Origin: an uncultured Prevotella sp.
Lineage (GTDB): Bacteria; Bacteroidota; Bacteroidia; Bacteroidales; Bacteroidaceae
Reading direction: 5' to 3'
Length of the DNA: 42,065 nucleotides
NCBI GenBank assembly: GCA_900316015.1
Contig: ONBG01000031.1
Coordinates: 1 to 42,065, forward strand
Below, piece by piece: positions 9,284 to 17,643 of this stretch (its first letter is position 1; each line of letters opens with the position of its first letter). The position numbers and the translations under genes were made by a program. The notes under the pieces are model-generated. The model was not told where the DNA came from and did no database searches. It saw nothing but the letters and a program-made list of their open reading frames with translations.

Positions 9284-9970
9284 TCATTTTTCTCTATGAA
9301 GAACCTGAAGCACTTGTGCTGAAATTGACTTCATGCCCTTGATTGTTGGATGTCCATTTTGCTTGTCTATATCTGTCAACTGGATCACTGGGACGCCATA
9401 ATATTTACATATTGTCAGGACAGAAGCATTGATATCCTCCTTCAATCCCGTATTCAGCATAAAATAGACTTTTACATTGGGATAACGCACAGCTAAGTCA
9501 TGGAGTAGTTTTGCCAAAGCTGGGCGAAAGGTGTACAAGTCGGCACGAACCCAATCCTTATATTTATAGTCTCCGATGGGAGCATTTGCCCAACTATCAT
9601 TCGTGGCCCCAAAGACTAAGATAATATCCGGATTGCCCAGCATTGGGCATCTGGTAATAAAAGAACGAGATGAATAATCCCCATCATGATAGCCTGAATA
9701 ACATATTGTCGCTCCAGAGTATGAATTGTTCACGCCCAATTTATACCCCCCATTTTTTACTACCTGCCACCACCAGGTCTGTGTCACATCAGCTACATCG
9801 GTGCGCTTTGCGTCTTTTTCCCGGAAATACCAAGGTTCATTTGTTTCAGGAGTAATAAAGCCTTCGAAGGTGGAATAAGAATCCCCTAAAATGGAAACTG
9901 TCTCGCGCACCTGAGCTGCAGTGATCGCACTGCAAAGAATCAGTAATCCTAAAAGTAAATTTCTCATCAT
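9284..9970 (-). CDS. secreted SGNH/GDSL hydrolase
   Basis: A 228-residue exported esterase-like protein. A signal peptide (MMRNLLLGLLILCSAITAAQ) is followed by the block I motif GDSYS (Ser31), a Gly in NNSYSGATIC, GATND (Asn124), and GHPT near the C-terminus (His207). These are the SGNH catalytic positions for an ester hydrolase acting on sugar or lipid esters. The residue three before the catalytic His is Gln, where many members have the Asp of DxxH; Asp202 lies two further back, so the triad may be a Ser-His dyad. It is 63 bases downstream of dnaB on the same strand and may be co-transcribed with it. Substrate unknown. Confidence 0.85.
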   Translation of the reverse strand: MMRNLLLGLLILCSAITAAQVRETVSILGDSYSTFEGFITPETNEPWYFREKDAKRTDVADVTQTWWWQVVKNGGYKLGVNNSYSGATICYSGYHDGDYSSRSFITRCPMLGNPDIILVFGATNDSWANAPIGDYKYKDWVRADLYTFRPALAKLLHDLAVRYPNVKVYFMLNTGLKEDINASVLTICKYYGVPVIQLTDIDKQNGHPTIKGMKSISAQVLQVLHREK

Positions 9971-10033
9971 TATATGATTTTGTTCTCTTAATATTGAATG
10001 AAGACATAAAGTCCCTCAAATATGACATCAAGA

Positions 10034-11545
10034 TCAGAACGGCGTACCATTCCCTATATCAGGAGGTGGGGCTCCGAACGGATTGTCATCACCATTCATC
10101 CTACTCCCCACGATTTCCCCTCCTGCAGACGGAGGAGGTGGTGCGAGGTAAGCATCCTCAGGATTCTGGAAGCGCGTAAATTCGCCACGGAAGTTCAAGA
10201 GGACATCTCCGGTAGCACCCTTACGGTGTTTCGCAATGATAATCTGTGCCATTCCATGCAAGTCATTTCCCTTCTCATCCTGATAGATATGGTAATATTC
10301 TGGACGATGAACGAACAAAACCATGTCGGCATCCTGCTCAATGGCACCAGACTCACGGAGATCGCTTAGCTGTGGGCGCTTCCCTTCAAGTCCCTCCCGG
10401 TTTTCCACGGTACGGTTCAACTGAGACAAAGCGAGAATAGGGATATCCAATTCCTTTGCCAATCCCTTGAGAGAACGGGATATCGTAGAGACCTCTTCCT
10501 GACGGCTGCCAAACTTAGAACCTGAAGCATTCATCAATTGTAGGTAGTCGATCATGATGATCTTCACTCCCTTTTCCTTCACGAGACGCCTAGCCTTAGT
10601 CCTGAGCTCGAACACAGACAAGGCTGGCGTATCATCTATATAAATAGGTGCACCTGTCAACTTCCTCAGGTTTTTATCCAATCGTTCCCATTCATCTGGC
10701 GAGAGTTGACCATTCAGCAATTTATTTCCAGCTATCTCACAAGTGTTAGAGATCAGACGGTTGACTAACTGCACATTATTCATTTCCAAAGAGAAGAAAG
10801 CAATGGGAACCTTAAAGTCAACAGCAACGTTCTTAGCAATACTTAATGCGAAAGAAGTCTTACCCATGGCAGGACGACCCGCAATAATCACCAAGTCGGA
10901 ATTTTGCCATCCACTGGTAATATCATCTAACTTTGTGAATCCAGAAGGAATACCCGTCAAGCCATCTGACTTTTGGGAAGCGATCTGCAAGATCCTTAAA
11001 GCATCACGGATAACAGGGTCAATCTGAGTATAGTCTTGCCTCATGTTCTTCCTGGAGAGTTCAAAGAGGTCACCTTCAGCTTCCTGCATCAATTCATCCA
11101 CGTCCTCAGTCTCATCAAAGGCCTTTGTTTCTATCTTAGAAGCAAACGAGATCAACTGCCTTGCCAGGAATTTTTGAGCCAGGATATGAGCATGATATTC
11201 TATATGGGCAGAAGACGCAACGTGAGAACTCAGTTCCACGATATATGCAGGTCCTCCAACATCTTCCAATGTCCCTTCACGTTTCAACTCCTCTGTTACC
11301 GTCATGATATCAACAGGCTTCTCTTCCATGTTTAAGGTTTGTATCGCCTTGTATATCTTTTGGTTACGAGGTTCATAGAATGTTTCCGGACGCACGATCT
11401 CACTAATCATAGAGAATGCGTCCTTATCTATCATCAATGCGCCAAGAACTACCCTTTCAATGTCCAAGGCCTGAGGTTGCAAGTGACCATAGGTGGGATC
11501 GATGGGCGTAGCATGCCGCTTACGACTGATATTGCTTTCTGCCAT
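10034..11545 (-). CDS. dnaB: replicative DNA helicase DnaB
   Basis: A 503-residue hexameric helicase that unwinds the replication fork. The N-terminal DnaB domain (about 20-125, beginning PQALDIERVVLGALM) is followed by the RecA-like domain with Walker A GRPAMGKT at 223-230, IAFFSLEM, and the Walker B-type IIMIDYLQLM, then QDADMVLFVHRPEYY and AKHRKGATG. There is no intein insertion. The tail is Pro/Gly-rich (APPPPSAGG, then FGAPPPDIGNGTPF), probably disordered. It has its own TATTTTTG element upstream, divergent from ispE. Confidence 0.97.
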   Translation of the reverse strand: MAESNISRKRHATPIDPTYGHLQPQALDIERVVLGALMIDKDAFSMISEIVRPETFYEPRNQKIYKAIQTLNMEEKPVDIMTVTEELKREGTLEDVGGPAYIVELSSHVASSAHIEYHAHILAQKFLARQLISFASKIETKAFDETEDVDELMQEAEGDLFELSRKNMRQDYTQIDPVIRDALRILQIASQKSDGLTGIPSGFTKLDDITSGWQNSDLVIIAGRPAMGKTSFALSIAKNVAVDFKVPIAFFSLEMNNVQLVNRLISNTCEIAGNKLLNGQLSPDEWERLDKNLRKLTGAPIYIDDTPALSVFELRTKARRLVKEKGVKIIMIDYLQLMNASGSKFGSRQEEVSTISRSLKGLAKELDIPILALSQLNRTVENREGLEGKRPQLSDLRESGAIEQDADMVLFVHRPEYYHIYQDEKGNDLHGMAQIIIAKHRKGATGDVLLNFRGEFTRFQNPEDAYLAPPPPSAGGEIVGSRMNGDDNPFGAPPPDIGNGTPF

Positions 11546-11563
11546 TATTTACGCTTTAGGTTG

Positions 11564-11571
11564 CAAAAATA
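11564..11571 (-). promoter_or_regulatory. -7 element (TATTTTTG) of dnaB
   Basis: The minus strand reads TATTTTTG, matching TAnnTTTG, 18 bases before the dnaB ATG. I could not find a TTTG at the usual distance, so the call rests on the -7 half and its position. Confidence 0.5.
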
Positions 11572-11699
11572 CAAAATAACCTTCATATAGAGACAGTATC
11601 TGACATCTTTTTTCTTATCCTTACCAAACATTCTGCAAGGAAAGCATATATCTATCTATGGCATTCATCTATCTCATAAAAGCAACTTTTCCCTCTTTC

Positions 11700-11733
11700 T
11701 TTGCGGCACTTCTGACTTTTTTTCTTACCTTTG
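11700..11733 (+). promoter_or_regulatory. promoter of ispE operon, TTTG-N22-TACCTTTG
   Basis: TTTG at 11700-11703 and TACCTTTG at 11726-11733 match both Bacteroidetes promoter halves with a 22-base spacer, slightly longer than the usual 19-21. The predicted start is about 47 bases before the ispE ATG. The 240-base gap between dnaB and ispE otherwise holds only this and the divergent dnaB element. Confidence 0.7.
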
Positions 11734-11785
11734 CTCGTATATTAAAAGAAGGAAGATTCCTCGAGTTCAACTAATATCAACAACT

Positions 11786-12628
11786 ATGATTAAATTTCCA
11801 TGTGCCAAAGTTAATTTAGGACTGAACATCGTGTCAGTCCGTGATGATGGATATCATAATATTGAGACCGTTTTCTATCCTGTCCCTTTATGTGATGCCT
11901 TAGAAATTAAATACATGAGTGACGATTTCCCTTCAGAAGTTCCTTGCGACTTGAAGATCACGGGGCATACCGTGGATTGTAAGGAAGCAGACAATTTAGT
12001 CGTAAAGGCTTATCACTTGTTGGAGAAAGACTATACCCTTCCCCGGGTGCATGCGCATCTTTACAAAAGAATCCCTTCCCAAGCAGGACTAGGAGGAGGA
12101 AGCAGTGACGGAGCTTGCATGATAAGACTCCTTGACGAACGTTTTCGCCTCAATATTGGAATTGCGGAGATGGAACGGTATGCAGCGAGATTAGGAGCCG
12201 ACTGTGCCTTCTTTATCACGCAAGAGCCTTCATATGCAACAGGGATAGGAAACGAACTGGAACCTGCGGGCGGACCGAGAGACAATCTGAATGGATATTA
12301 TATCGCTATTGTCAAGCCTGACATTGCTGTGTCCACACGAGAAGCCTACCAGAAGATACAGCCGAATCAACCTCAAAAAAGCTGCCGGGACATTTGCATG
12401 CAGCCCATCTCAACATGGAAGGAAGAATTGGCAAATGATTTTGAAACTCCTGTCTTTGCTCAATTTCCCGAACTGAAATCCATCAAGGAAAAACTATATG
12501 ACTTAGGAGCGATATATGCCCAAATGAGTGGAAGTGGCAGTGCATTGTACGGGATCTTTGAGAAGAAGCCAACCGGTATCCCGGAAATTTTCAAAGGCGA
12601 CTTCACCTTCGTTGGACAACTCCATTAA
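11786..12628 (+). CDS. ispE: 4-diphosphocytidyl-2-C-methyl-D-erythritol kinase
   Basis: A 280-residue GHMP kinase that phosphorylates CDP-methylerythritol in the non-mevalonate isoprenoid pathway. The N-terminus carries PCAKVNLGLNIVSVRDDGYHN, the ATP-binding GHMP loop is PSQAGLGGGSSDGA (about residues 93-106), and the C-terminal motif is AQMSGSGSALYGIF. Length is normal. It is the first gene of a tight plus-strand run with a NUDIX hydrolase, a thioredoxin-like protein and a GH92 mannosidase; the next gene starts 10 bases on. Confidence 0.96.
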   Translation: MIKFPCAKVNLGLNIVSVRDDGYHNIETVFYPVPLCDALEIKYMSDDFPSEVPCDLKITGHTVDCKEADNLVVKAYHLLEKDYTLPRVHAHLYKRIPSQAGLGGGSSDGACMIRLLDERFRLNIGIAEMERYAARLGADCAFFITQEPSYATGIGNELEPAGGPRDNLNGYYIAIVKPDIAVSTREAYQKIQPNQPQKSCRDICMQPISTWKEELANDFETPVFAQFPELKSIKEKLYDLGAIYAQMSGSGSALYGIFEKKPTGIPEIFKGDFTFVGQLH

Positions 12629-12638
12629 CTCATAGGAC

Positions 12639-13139
12639 ATGAAAGATAACCAACAAGAATTATTCCCCGTCGTAGATGAAGACGGTCACATCCTCGGAAG
12701 CATTTCCAGGGGAAGAGCTCACGATGGAAGCAAGGTCCTACATCCCGTAGTCCATTTGCATGTTTTCAACAGCAAAGGGGAACTGTATCTTCAGAAGCAC
12801 CCTGAATGGAAGGACATTCAACCCGGGAAATGGGACACGGCCTGTGGAGGGCATGTTGACTTAGGAGAGAATATTGACCAAGCCCTAAGGAGAGAAGTGA
12901 GAGAAGAATTAGGCATCACGAATTTTACGCCTGTGTCCATGGGACATTATGTCTTTGAAAGTAAGAAAGAAAGAGAACTTGTTTACGTCCATAAAACAAT
13001 TTATGATGGGAAGATCATCCCAAGCCAAGAGGAATTAAGCGCAGGAAGGTTCTGGACGAAACAGGAGATTTTAGAATATACCGGGAAAGGAGTCTTCACG
13101 CCTAACTTTGAAAGTGAGTATAAAAAGTTTTTCCTTTAA
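12639..13139 (+). CDS. NUDIX hydrolase (YfcD-like)
   Basis: A 166-residue protein with a complete Nudix box, G-x5-E-x7-RE-x2-EE-x-G, from Gly71 to Gly92 (GGHVDLGEN ... RREVREELG). The fold hydrolyses nucleoside diphosphates linked to another group; the exact substrate is unknown. The N-terminal part (FPVVDEDGHILGSISRGRAH, then HPVVHLHVFNSKGELYLQKH) resembles the YfcD / isopentenyl-diphosphate-isomerase-like branch. Lying directly after ispE, a link to isoprenoid metabolism is possible, but the IPP isomerase metal site is not evident. Confidence 0.88.
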   Translation: MKDNQQELFPVVDEDGHILGSISRGRAHDGSKVLHPVVHLHVFNSKGELYLQKHPEWKDIQPGKWDTACGGHVDLGENIDQALRREVREELGITNFTPVSMGHYVFESKKERELVYVHKTIYDGKIIPSQEELSAGRFWTKQEILEYTGKGVFTPNFESEYKKFFL

Positions 13140-13159
13140 CCATATACAGAGCATCCTAT

Positions 13160-14176
13160 ATGAAAATCGGCTTCAGTTATTTAAGTCTCTGCATCCTGTG
13201 CCTTGCTATTTCTCAATGGGAATGGGCACAACAATCTGGCTCCAAGATCAAAAGCAATCAGGAAGTCGCGATGCAGATTAGTGGAACGATTGCCGAAGGC
13301 AATGTTTTCTATCAGTTATTCAATGATCACACTTATATTCCCATACCAGCAAAAGGCACGCGTTTCTCATGCACGATCAGGATGCAGAAGAACTCGTTCT
13401 TCACTTTATTGGGAAAAGGTAGATATAGCTTATTAGCTGATGGGAAGCCCATTGTCATCAACTACAACGACACGACCATCCAAGCGTCCGAACTCAACAA
13501 GAAACTATTTGCCATTCAGAAAAAGATATCTTTGTATCCAGATGCGTTTTCACCAGCACGTAAGGCTGCCATTATAGCCTATTGCAAGGAAAACCATGAC
13601 AATATCAGTCCTGCAGTCTTACTTGTTGAGAACAGCTACGCATTCAGTTATGAAGAACTCAAGGAAGTTCTCGACTCCACTGCCCTCTATTATCATCATC
13701 CTATCATGAATCCCAAAACATGGTTGGCCAATAAGGTTGGACGAAGAAGTGGCGTTGCCTACCGGGATGTCTCCATGCAGGATATAGATGGAAAAGCAGT
13801 CAAGCTGAGTGACTATGCCGGGAAGGGCCGGTATCTGTTCGTTGACTTCTGGGCCTCCTGGTGCGGTCCATGCAAGATGGAGATTCCCAACGTGAAAGAC
13901 ATGTATCATCTCTATCATCCCAAAGGTCTTGACGTGTTAAGCGTTAGCCTCGACCGTGATGAATCCCAATGGAAAGCTTCGGTCAAGAAACTTCAAATGC
14001 CCTGGCCACAAGTTGCTGCTTACAAGGGGAATTCCTCTACCATCAGTTCACTTTATGGGATTTCTAACATTCCTTGCAGCATTCTCATTGCTCCGGACGG
14101 CACCATCATTGCCAGCGACCTAAGAGGTTCCGGACTGAAAGACAAGTTACATCAAATCTTTGATCAACAACCATAA
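13160..14176 (+). CDS. TlpA-type thioredoxin-like protein with N-terminal extension
   Basis: A 338-residue exported protein. A signal peptide is followed by a beta-rich N-terminal domain (about 36-125) of the kind fused to thioredoxins in Bacteroidetes (DUF4369-like), a helical linker, and a C-terminal TlpA/ResA domain from about residue 200. The redox motif WCGPC (Cys235, Cys238) sits in FVDFWASWCGPCKMEIPN, and the cis-Pro is in SNIPCSILI. It probably reduces or exchanges disulfides in the periplasm. Its stop codon overlaps the start of the GH92 gene (TAATG), so translation of the two is coupled. The client protein is unknown. Confidence 0.9.
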   Translation: MKIGFSYLSLCILCLAISQWEWAQQSGSKIKSNQEVAMQISGTIAEGNVFYQLFNDHTYIPIPAKGTRFSCTIRMQKNSFFTLLGKGRYSLLADGKPIVINYNDTTIQASELNKKLFAIQKKISLYPDAFSPARKAAIIAYCKENHDNISPAVLLVENSYAFSYEELKEVLDSTALYYHHPIMNPKTWLANKVGRRSGVAYRDVSMQDIDGKAVKLSDYAGKGRYLFVDFWASWCGPCKMEIPNVKDMYHLYHPKGLDVLSVSLDRDESQWKASVKKLQMPWPQVAAYKGNSSTISSLYGISNIPCSILIAPDGTIIASDLRGSGLKDKLHQIFDQQP

Positions 14177-16467
14177 TGCTATTCATCATGAAAACAAAAG
14201 TAATAGGGACTCGGGTAATTTTCCTCCTCATCTTCATCCTTTCTCCCTTGATTGCCCACGCGCAATATTTACAATATGTCCGCCCTTTGGTAGGAACAGG
14301 ACGCCCTGCAGGAAAAGGAGGAATCGGAGGTAGTGATTTCGGGCAGACCATGCCGGCAGTTCTAGTACCCAATGGGATGAATTTCTGGGTGGCACAAACC
14401 GAAAAAGATGAGAAAAAGGGCAAAAGCCCATATTACTACCAGAAAACGAGAATATCTGGATTCCGCAACTCCCATTGGCTGAATGGGAGTGCTACTCAGG
14501 ATTATGGCTCAGCTACGATCATGCCGCTCTTCAATAGTTTGAAATGCCAACCCGAACTTCGCGCTAGTGAGTTCTCACATCAGGAGGAGACGGCTCGTCC
14601 CGACTATTATTCCGTAAATCTTTTCCATGGGACCATCAAGGCAGAGATGACGGGTACGTCAAGGACAGGAATCTTCCGTTTCACCTATCACCAAACAGGT
14701 ACAGCTTATCTCATCATCAACCCCAATAGTGATGAGGGGGAAGGGACCATTACGATCCATCCTGAGAGAGGTGAAGTTACGGGTGAAAATCCCATACACA
14801 GAATCTATCAGGGTTGGGGAAAGCCTGCTGGCTACAGTGGTCATTTCCTCGTTCAGATCAACAAGAAATTCAGTGACTATGGCGTTTTCCAAAATGAGAG
14901 TATCCAAAAGCATGTTACCTCTCTGTCCCATCAGCCACAAATCGGAGCCTATATTGCCATCCCCGTAAAGGCAGGAGAAACCATCACAGTCAAGATGTCA
15001 TCATCCTTTTGCGACTTAAAGGGAGCACGGATGAACATGGAGAAGGAGAATCCTGGATGGGACTTCGACCGTATCCGACAGCAACTAACCCGAACATGGG
15101 AAGAAAGATTGTCGGCTATTGAGGTAAGATCTAAAGACAAGACTGATCTCTGTAAATTCTACACCTCTTTATATATGGCATCTTTCCTTCCACATACCAT
15201 CAATGATGTAGATGGAAGATATCCTTCATTCGCTGGCGGCAAGGCCTTGCACCGGACAGATGGCAACTATTATGATGATTATAGTCTGTGGGATACCTTC
15301 CGTGCCCTGCATCCCTTACTCAGTATCCTCTACCCTCAACAAACCGGGGAAATGATCCAGTCGTTAGTTGACAAATACGAAGATGGGGGATGGTTGCCCA
15401 TTTTCCCATGCTGGAACAGCTATACCTCCGAGATGATCGGTGACCACTGTGCATCCTTGATTGCAGATGCTTATCTAAAAGGTATCCGCAATTTCGATGT
15501 AGGAAAGGCTTATGAAGCTCTGCATAAGAATGCTTTTGAGCAGCCTAATACCTACGAGGACTACCAGGATGGAAAAGGAAGACGTGCGCTCTGGGCGTAT
15601 CAGAAATATGGATATATCCCCTTGGAAGAACCTGTGTCGGAAGCCTATCACCGTGGGGAACAGACTTCTCGTACTTTAGAATATGCGTATGATGACTATT
15701 GCGTAGCTAAATTTGCTGAGGCTTTGGGGCATCGAGAAGAAGCAAGATTACTCTTTGCACGATCTTTGAATTACAAGAATGTCATTCATCCAAAGACCGG
15801 ATGGGCTCAAGGAAGATTTCGCAACGGCAGCTTCCTGAATGAAGACAATGCTTTCAAAAACTGCCCATTCATCACCGAAGGATTTCCCTGCCATTATACA
15901 TGGTTTGTCCCTCATGACGTTTATGGTCTGATGCAGAGGATGGGTGGTAAAGGCGTCTTTATCCAGAAATTGGATACCATGTTCTCCCAAAAATTATATT
16001 GGCATGGCAATGAACCTTGCCATCAGGTTGCTTTCATGTTCAATTATGCTGGACAACCCTGGAAGACCCAAGAGATTGTGCGGAAGATCATGGAAAAAGA
16101 GTATAGACTGACCCCAGATGGTTTAAGTGGAAATGATGATGCTGGGCAGATGTCGGCATGGTATGTCTTTGCTGCCATGGGCTTCTATCCTGTCTGTCCT
16201 GTTGGGGGATATTATAATCTCGCCAGTCCTTCCTTTGAAAAGACGATCATTCACTTACCGGGGAACAAGACCTTTACCATTCTTGCCCAACATGCTTCTA
16301 AACGGAATGTCTACATACAGAAAGCTACCTTAAACGGGAAAGTCTATAGCAAGAATTATCTCAGTCATGCAGACATTGCCAAAGGAGGTGTATTGCAACT
16401 CATGATGGGAGACAAGCCCAATAAGACTTGGGGCTCTCTTGAAGAAGATTGTCCTCCTGCAAAATAA
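14176..16467 (+). CDS. GH92-family alpha-mannosidase, secreted
   Basis: A 763-residue calcium-dependent exo-alpha-mannosidase type glycosidase. The signal peptide ends near AHAQ, followed by the GH92 start YVRPLVGTGRPAGKG and the N-terminal beta domain. The catalytic (alpha/alpha)6 domain has YYDDYSLWDTFRALHP, an acid candidate Glu568 in ITEGFPCHYTW, and GNDDAGQMSAW (residues 652-662), whose Asp654/Asp655 match the family base. GH92 enzymes release mannose from N-glycans or yeast mannans; the linkage is not readable from motifs. The first ATG overlaps the previous stop; an ATG at 14188 gives a tighter signal peptide. It stands alone, without SusC/SusD partners, so it is not in a classical polysaccharide utilisation locus. 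Confidence 0.93.
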   Translation: MLFIMKTKVIGTRVIFLLIFILSPLIAHAQYLQYVRPLVGTGRPAGKGGIGGSDFGQTMPAVLVPNGMNFWVAQTEKDEKKGKSPYYYQKTRISGFRNSHWLNGSATQDYGSATIMPLFNSLKCQPELRASEFSHQEETARPDYYSVNLFHGTIKAEMTGTSRTGIFRFTYHQTGTAYLIINPNSDEGEGTITIHPERGEVTGENPIHRIYQGWGKPAGYSGHFLVQINKKFSDYGVFQNESIQKHVTSLSHQPQIGAYIAIPVKAGETITVKMSSSFCDLKGARMNMEKENPGWDFDRIRQQLTRTWEERLSAIEVRSKDKTDLCKFYTSLYMASFLPHTINDVDGRYPSFAGGKALHRTDGNYYDDYSLWDTFRALHPLLSILYPQQTGEMIQSLVDKYEDGGWLPIFPCWNSYTSEMIGDHCASLIADAYLKGIRNFDVGKAYEALHKNAFEQPNTYEDYQDGKGRRALWAYQKYGYIPLEEPVSEAYHRGEQTSRTLEYAYDDYCVAKFAEALGHREEARLLFARSLNYKNVIHPKTGWAQGRFRNGSFLNEDNAFKNCPFITEGFPCHYTWFVPHDVYGLMQRMGGKGVFIQKLDTMFSQKLYWHGNEPCHQVAFMFNYAGQPWKTQEIVRKIMEKEYRLTPDGLSGNDDAGQMSAWYVFAAMGFYPVCPVGGYYNLASPSFEKTIIHLPGNKTFTILAQHASKRNVYIQKATLNGKVYSKNYLSHADIAKGGVLQLMMGDKPNKTWGSLEEDCPPAK

Positions 16468-16485
16468 AGCTTGCAAGACTGAGTT

Positions 16486-16519
16486 TACTTATTGGTATTG
16501 ATAATAATACCAATAAGTA
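16486..16519. repeat. 14-bp perfect inverted repeat between convergent genes
   Basis: TACTTATTGGTATT (16486-16499) and AATACCAATAAGTA (16506-16519) form a perfect 14-bp stem with a 6-base loop. It sits at the meeting point of the GH92 gene and the minus-strand membrane protein gene and covers the last codons and stop of the latter. There is no T tract, so it is either a weak bidirectional terminator or an mRNA 3'-end stabiliser. Confidence 0.65.
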
Positions 16520-17640
16520 TTCCCAAAGGTATCGCGCAAGGCAGATTTTCGTAACTGTTTATCAGCATATTTATTCTCCATATCCTGATAATCCTGAAAG
16601 TCTGCGTCCATCACGCTACTATGAAAAACGATCACAGGATGTGACCTGAGATGTGTATATAAGATCAGGGCTTCCCTGTAATGTTTTGGCAAGGAAGCAC
16701 TTTTTAGATCATAATACTTTCCGATAGCATGAACGAAAGCATCGAGGTTCTTATCCATGAGATAGCCACATAACAAGTAGTCGCATGCCGGTTTCTTTGC
16801 CACATGATGCCGTTCTATGAACGTCAAATAGTGCATCGGAGAGAATGGCTGCTTGAACCACATCCCCAAATAGGCATATAACTTCTGTTCTGGATACATC
16901 AGCAATCGAACTGAGGATCCATTGGGAAGAAGACTTTCCGAATTCCCCACGATAGGATACTCGAATAACTTATCCCCTAATTGATTTGTACGTGAGAGAG
17001 CATACGCCCTGAGCATGGTCAGACTGGAGTCAGAAGCCAGTGACTGGCTCCCTGTTCTCACAGCCTCTTGATCTTTTCCTTCCAACAAGCATTGCTCAAT
17101 GTGCATCCTATAATGGAATACATCATTATGGTTGCTGACCATCCCTACTAACATGAACATCACAGACATCGTCAACACATTGATCCACATCATACGTGAA
17201 AACAACCCAGAGGAATTGACATCTGCCTCATAAGGCTGGAACTGTCTGCATGCCCAAACAAAAAAGCCATATAAGATAAGAAGCAAAGGGAAAACGACCA
17301 ACCAGGCCCCAAAGGAAAAATGAAGGTCTATGTTCGGGCTGATATCCGTGATGATAGCCAAAATCAGCAAAGATGGGAAATAGGTCATCGCATGGGTACG
17401 CTTAGACAATTTCGTCACAGCATAAACACCAATCTGCAACAGATAAAGGACTGCAGTGATCAACACTGCTCCAATCGTTCGATTATAATGTGTCTGCCCA
17501 TCCGATAAGACATGTTGGGCTACAGCGAGTATGTCTGCCTGATACTCATACAGGTAGAGAAAAGAAAAAAACAGAAATAGAATAGCACACATCACCTTCA
17601 TGGTCATGGTGCTATTTTTACGATTGAATACAGAAGTCAT
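16489..17640 (-). CDS. uncharacterised integral membrane protein (DUF6057-like)
   Basis: A 383-residue protein with about five hydrophobic segments in the first 180 residues (including CAILFLFFSFLYLYEY, IGAVLITAVLYLLQIGVYAV, GAWLVVFPLLLILYGFFVWA, NVLTMSVMFMLVGMVS). A soluble helical C-terminal half follows, looking TPR-like (LLEGKDQEAVRTGSQSL; YALSRTNQLGDKLFEYP). It resembles Bacteroidetes membrane proteins grouped as DUF6057, but I am not sure of that assignment. It begins 3 bases after the glgB stop and is the last gene of the MORN-YhcH-glgB run. Its last residues (YYYQYQ) are encoded within a perfect inverted repeat. An ATG at residue 12 is an alternative start. Function unknown. Confidence 0.75.
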   Translation of the reverse strand: MTSVFNRKNSTMTMKVMCAILFLFFSFLYLYEYQADILAVAQHVLSDGQTHYNRTIGAVLITAVLYLLQIGVYAVTKLSKRTHAMTYFPSLLILAIITDISPNIDLHFSFGAWLVVFPLLLILYGFFVWACRQFQPYEADVNSSGLFSRMMWINVLTMSVMFMLVGMVSNHNDVFHYRMHIEQCLLEGKDQEAVRTGSQSLASDSSLTMLRAYALSRTNQLGDKLFEYPIVGNSESLLPNGSSVRLLMYPEQKLYAYLGMWFKQPFSPMHYLTFIERHHVAKKPACDYLLCGYLMDKNLDAFVHAIGKYYDLKSASLPKHYREALILYTHLRSHPVIVFHSSVMDADFQDYQDMENKYADKQLRKSALRDTFGNTYWYYYQYQ

Positions 17641-17643
17641 TCT

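Noticed and set aside
14176-16467. GH92 gene as part of a polysaccharide utilisation locus
   Set aside because: No SusC, SusD or hybrid regulator genes are present nearby; the neighbours are ispE, NUDIX and TlpA-like genes.
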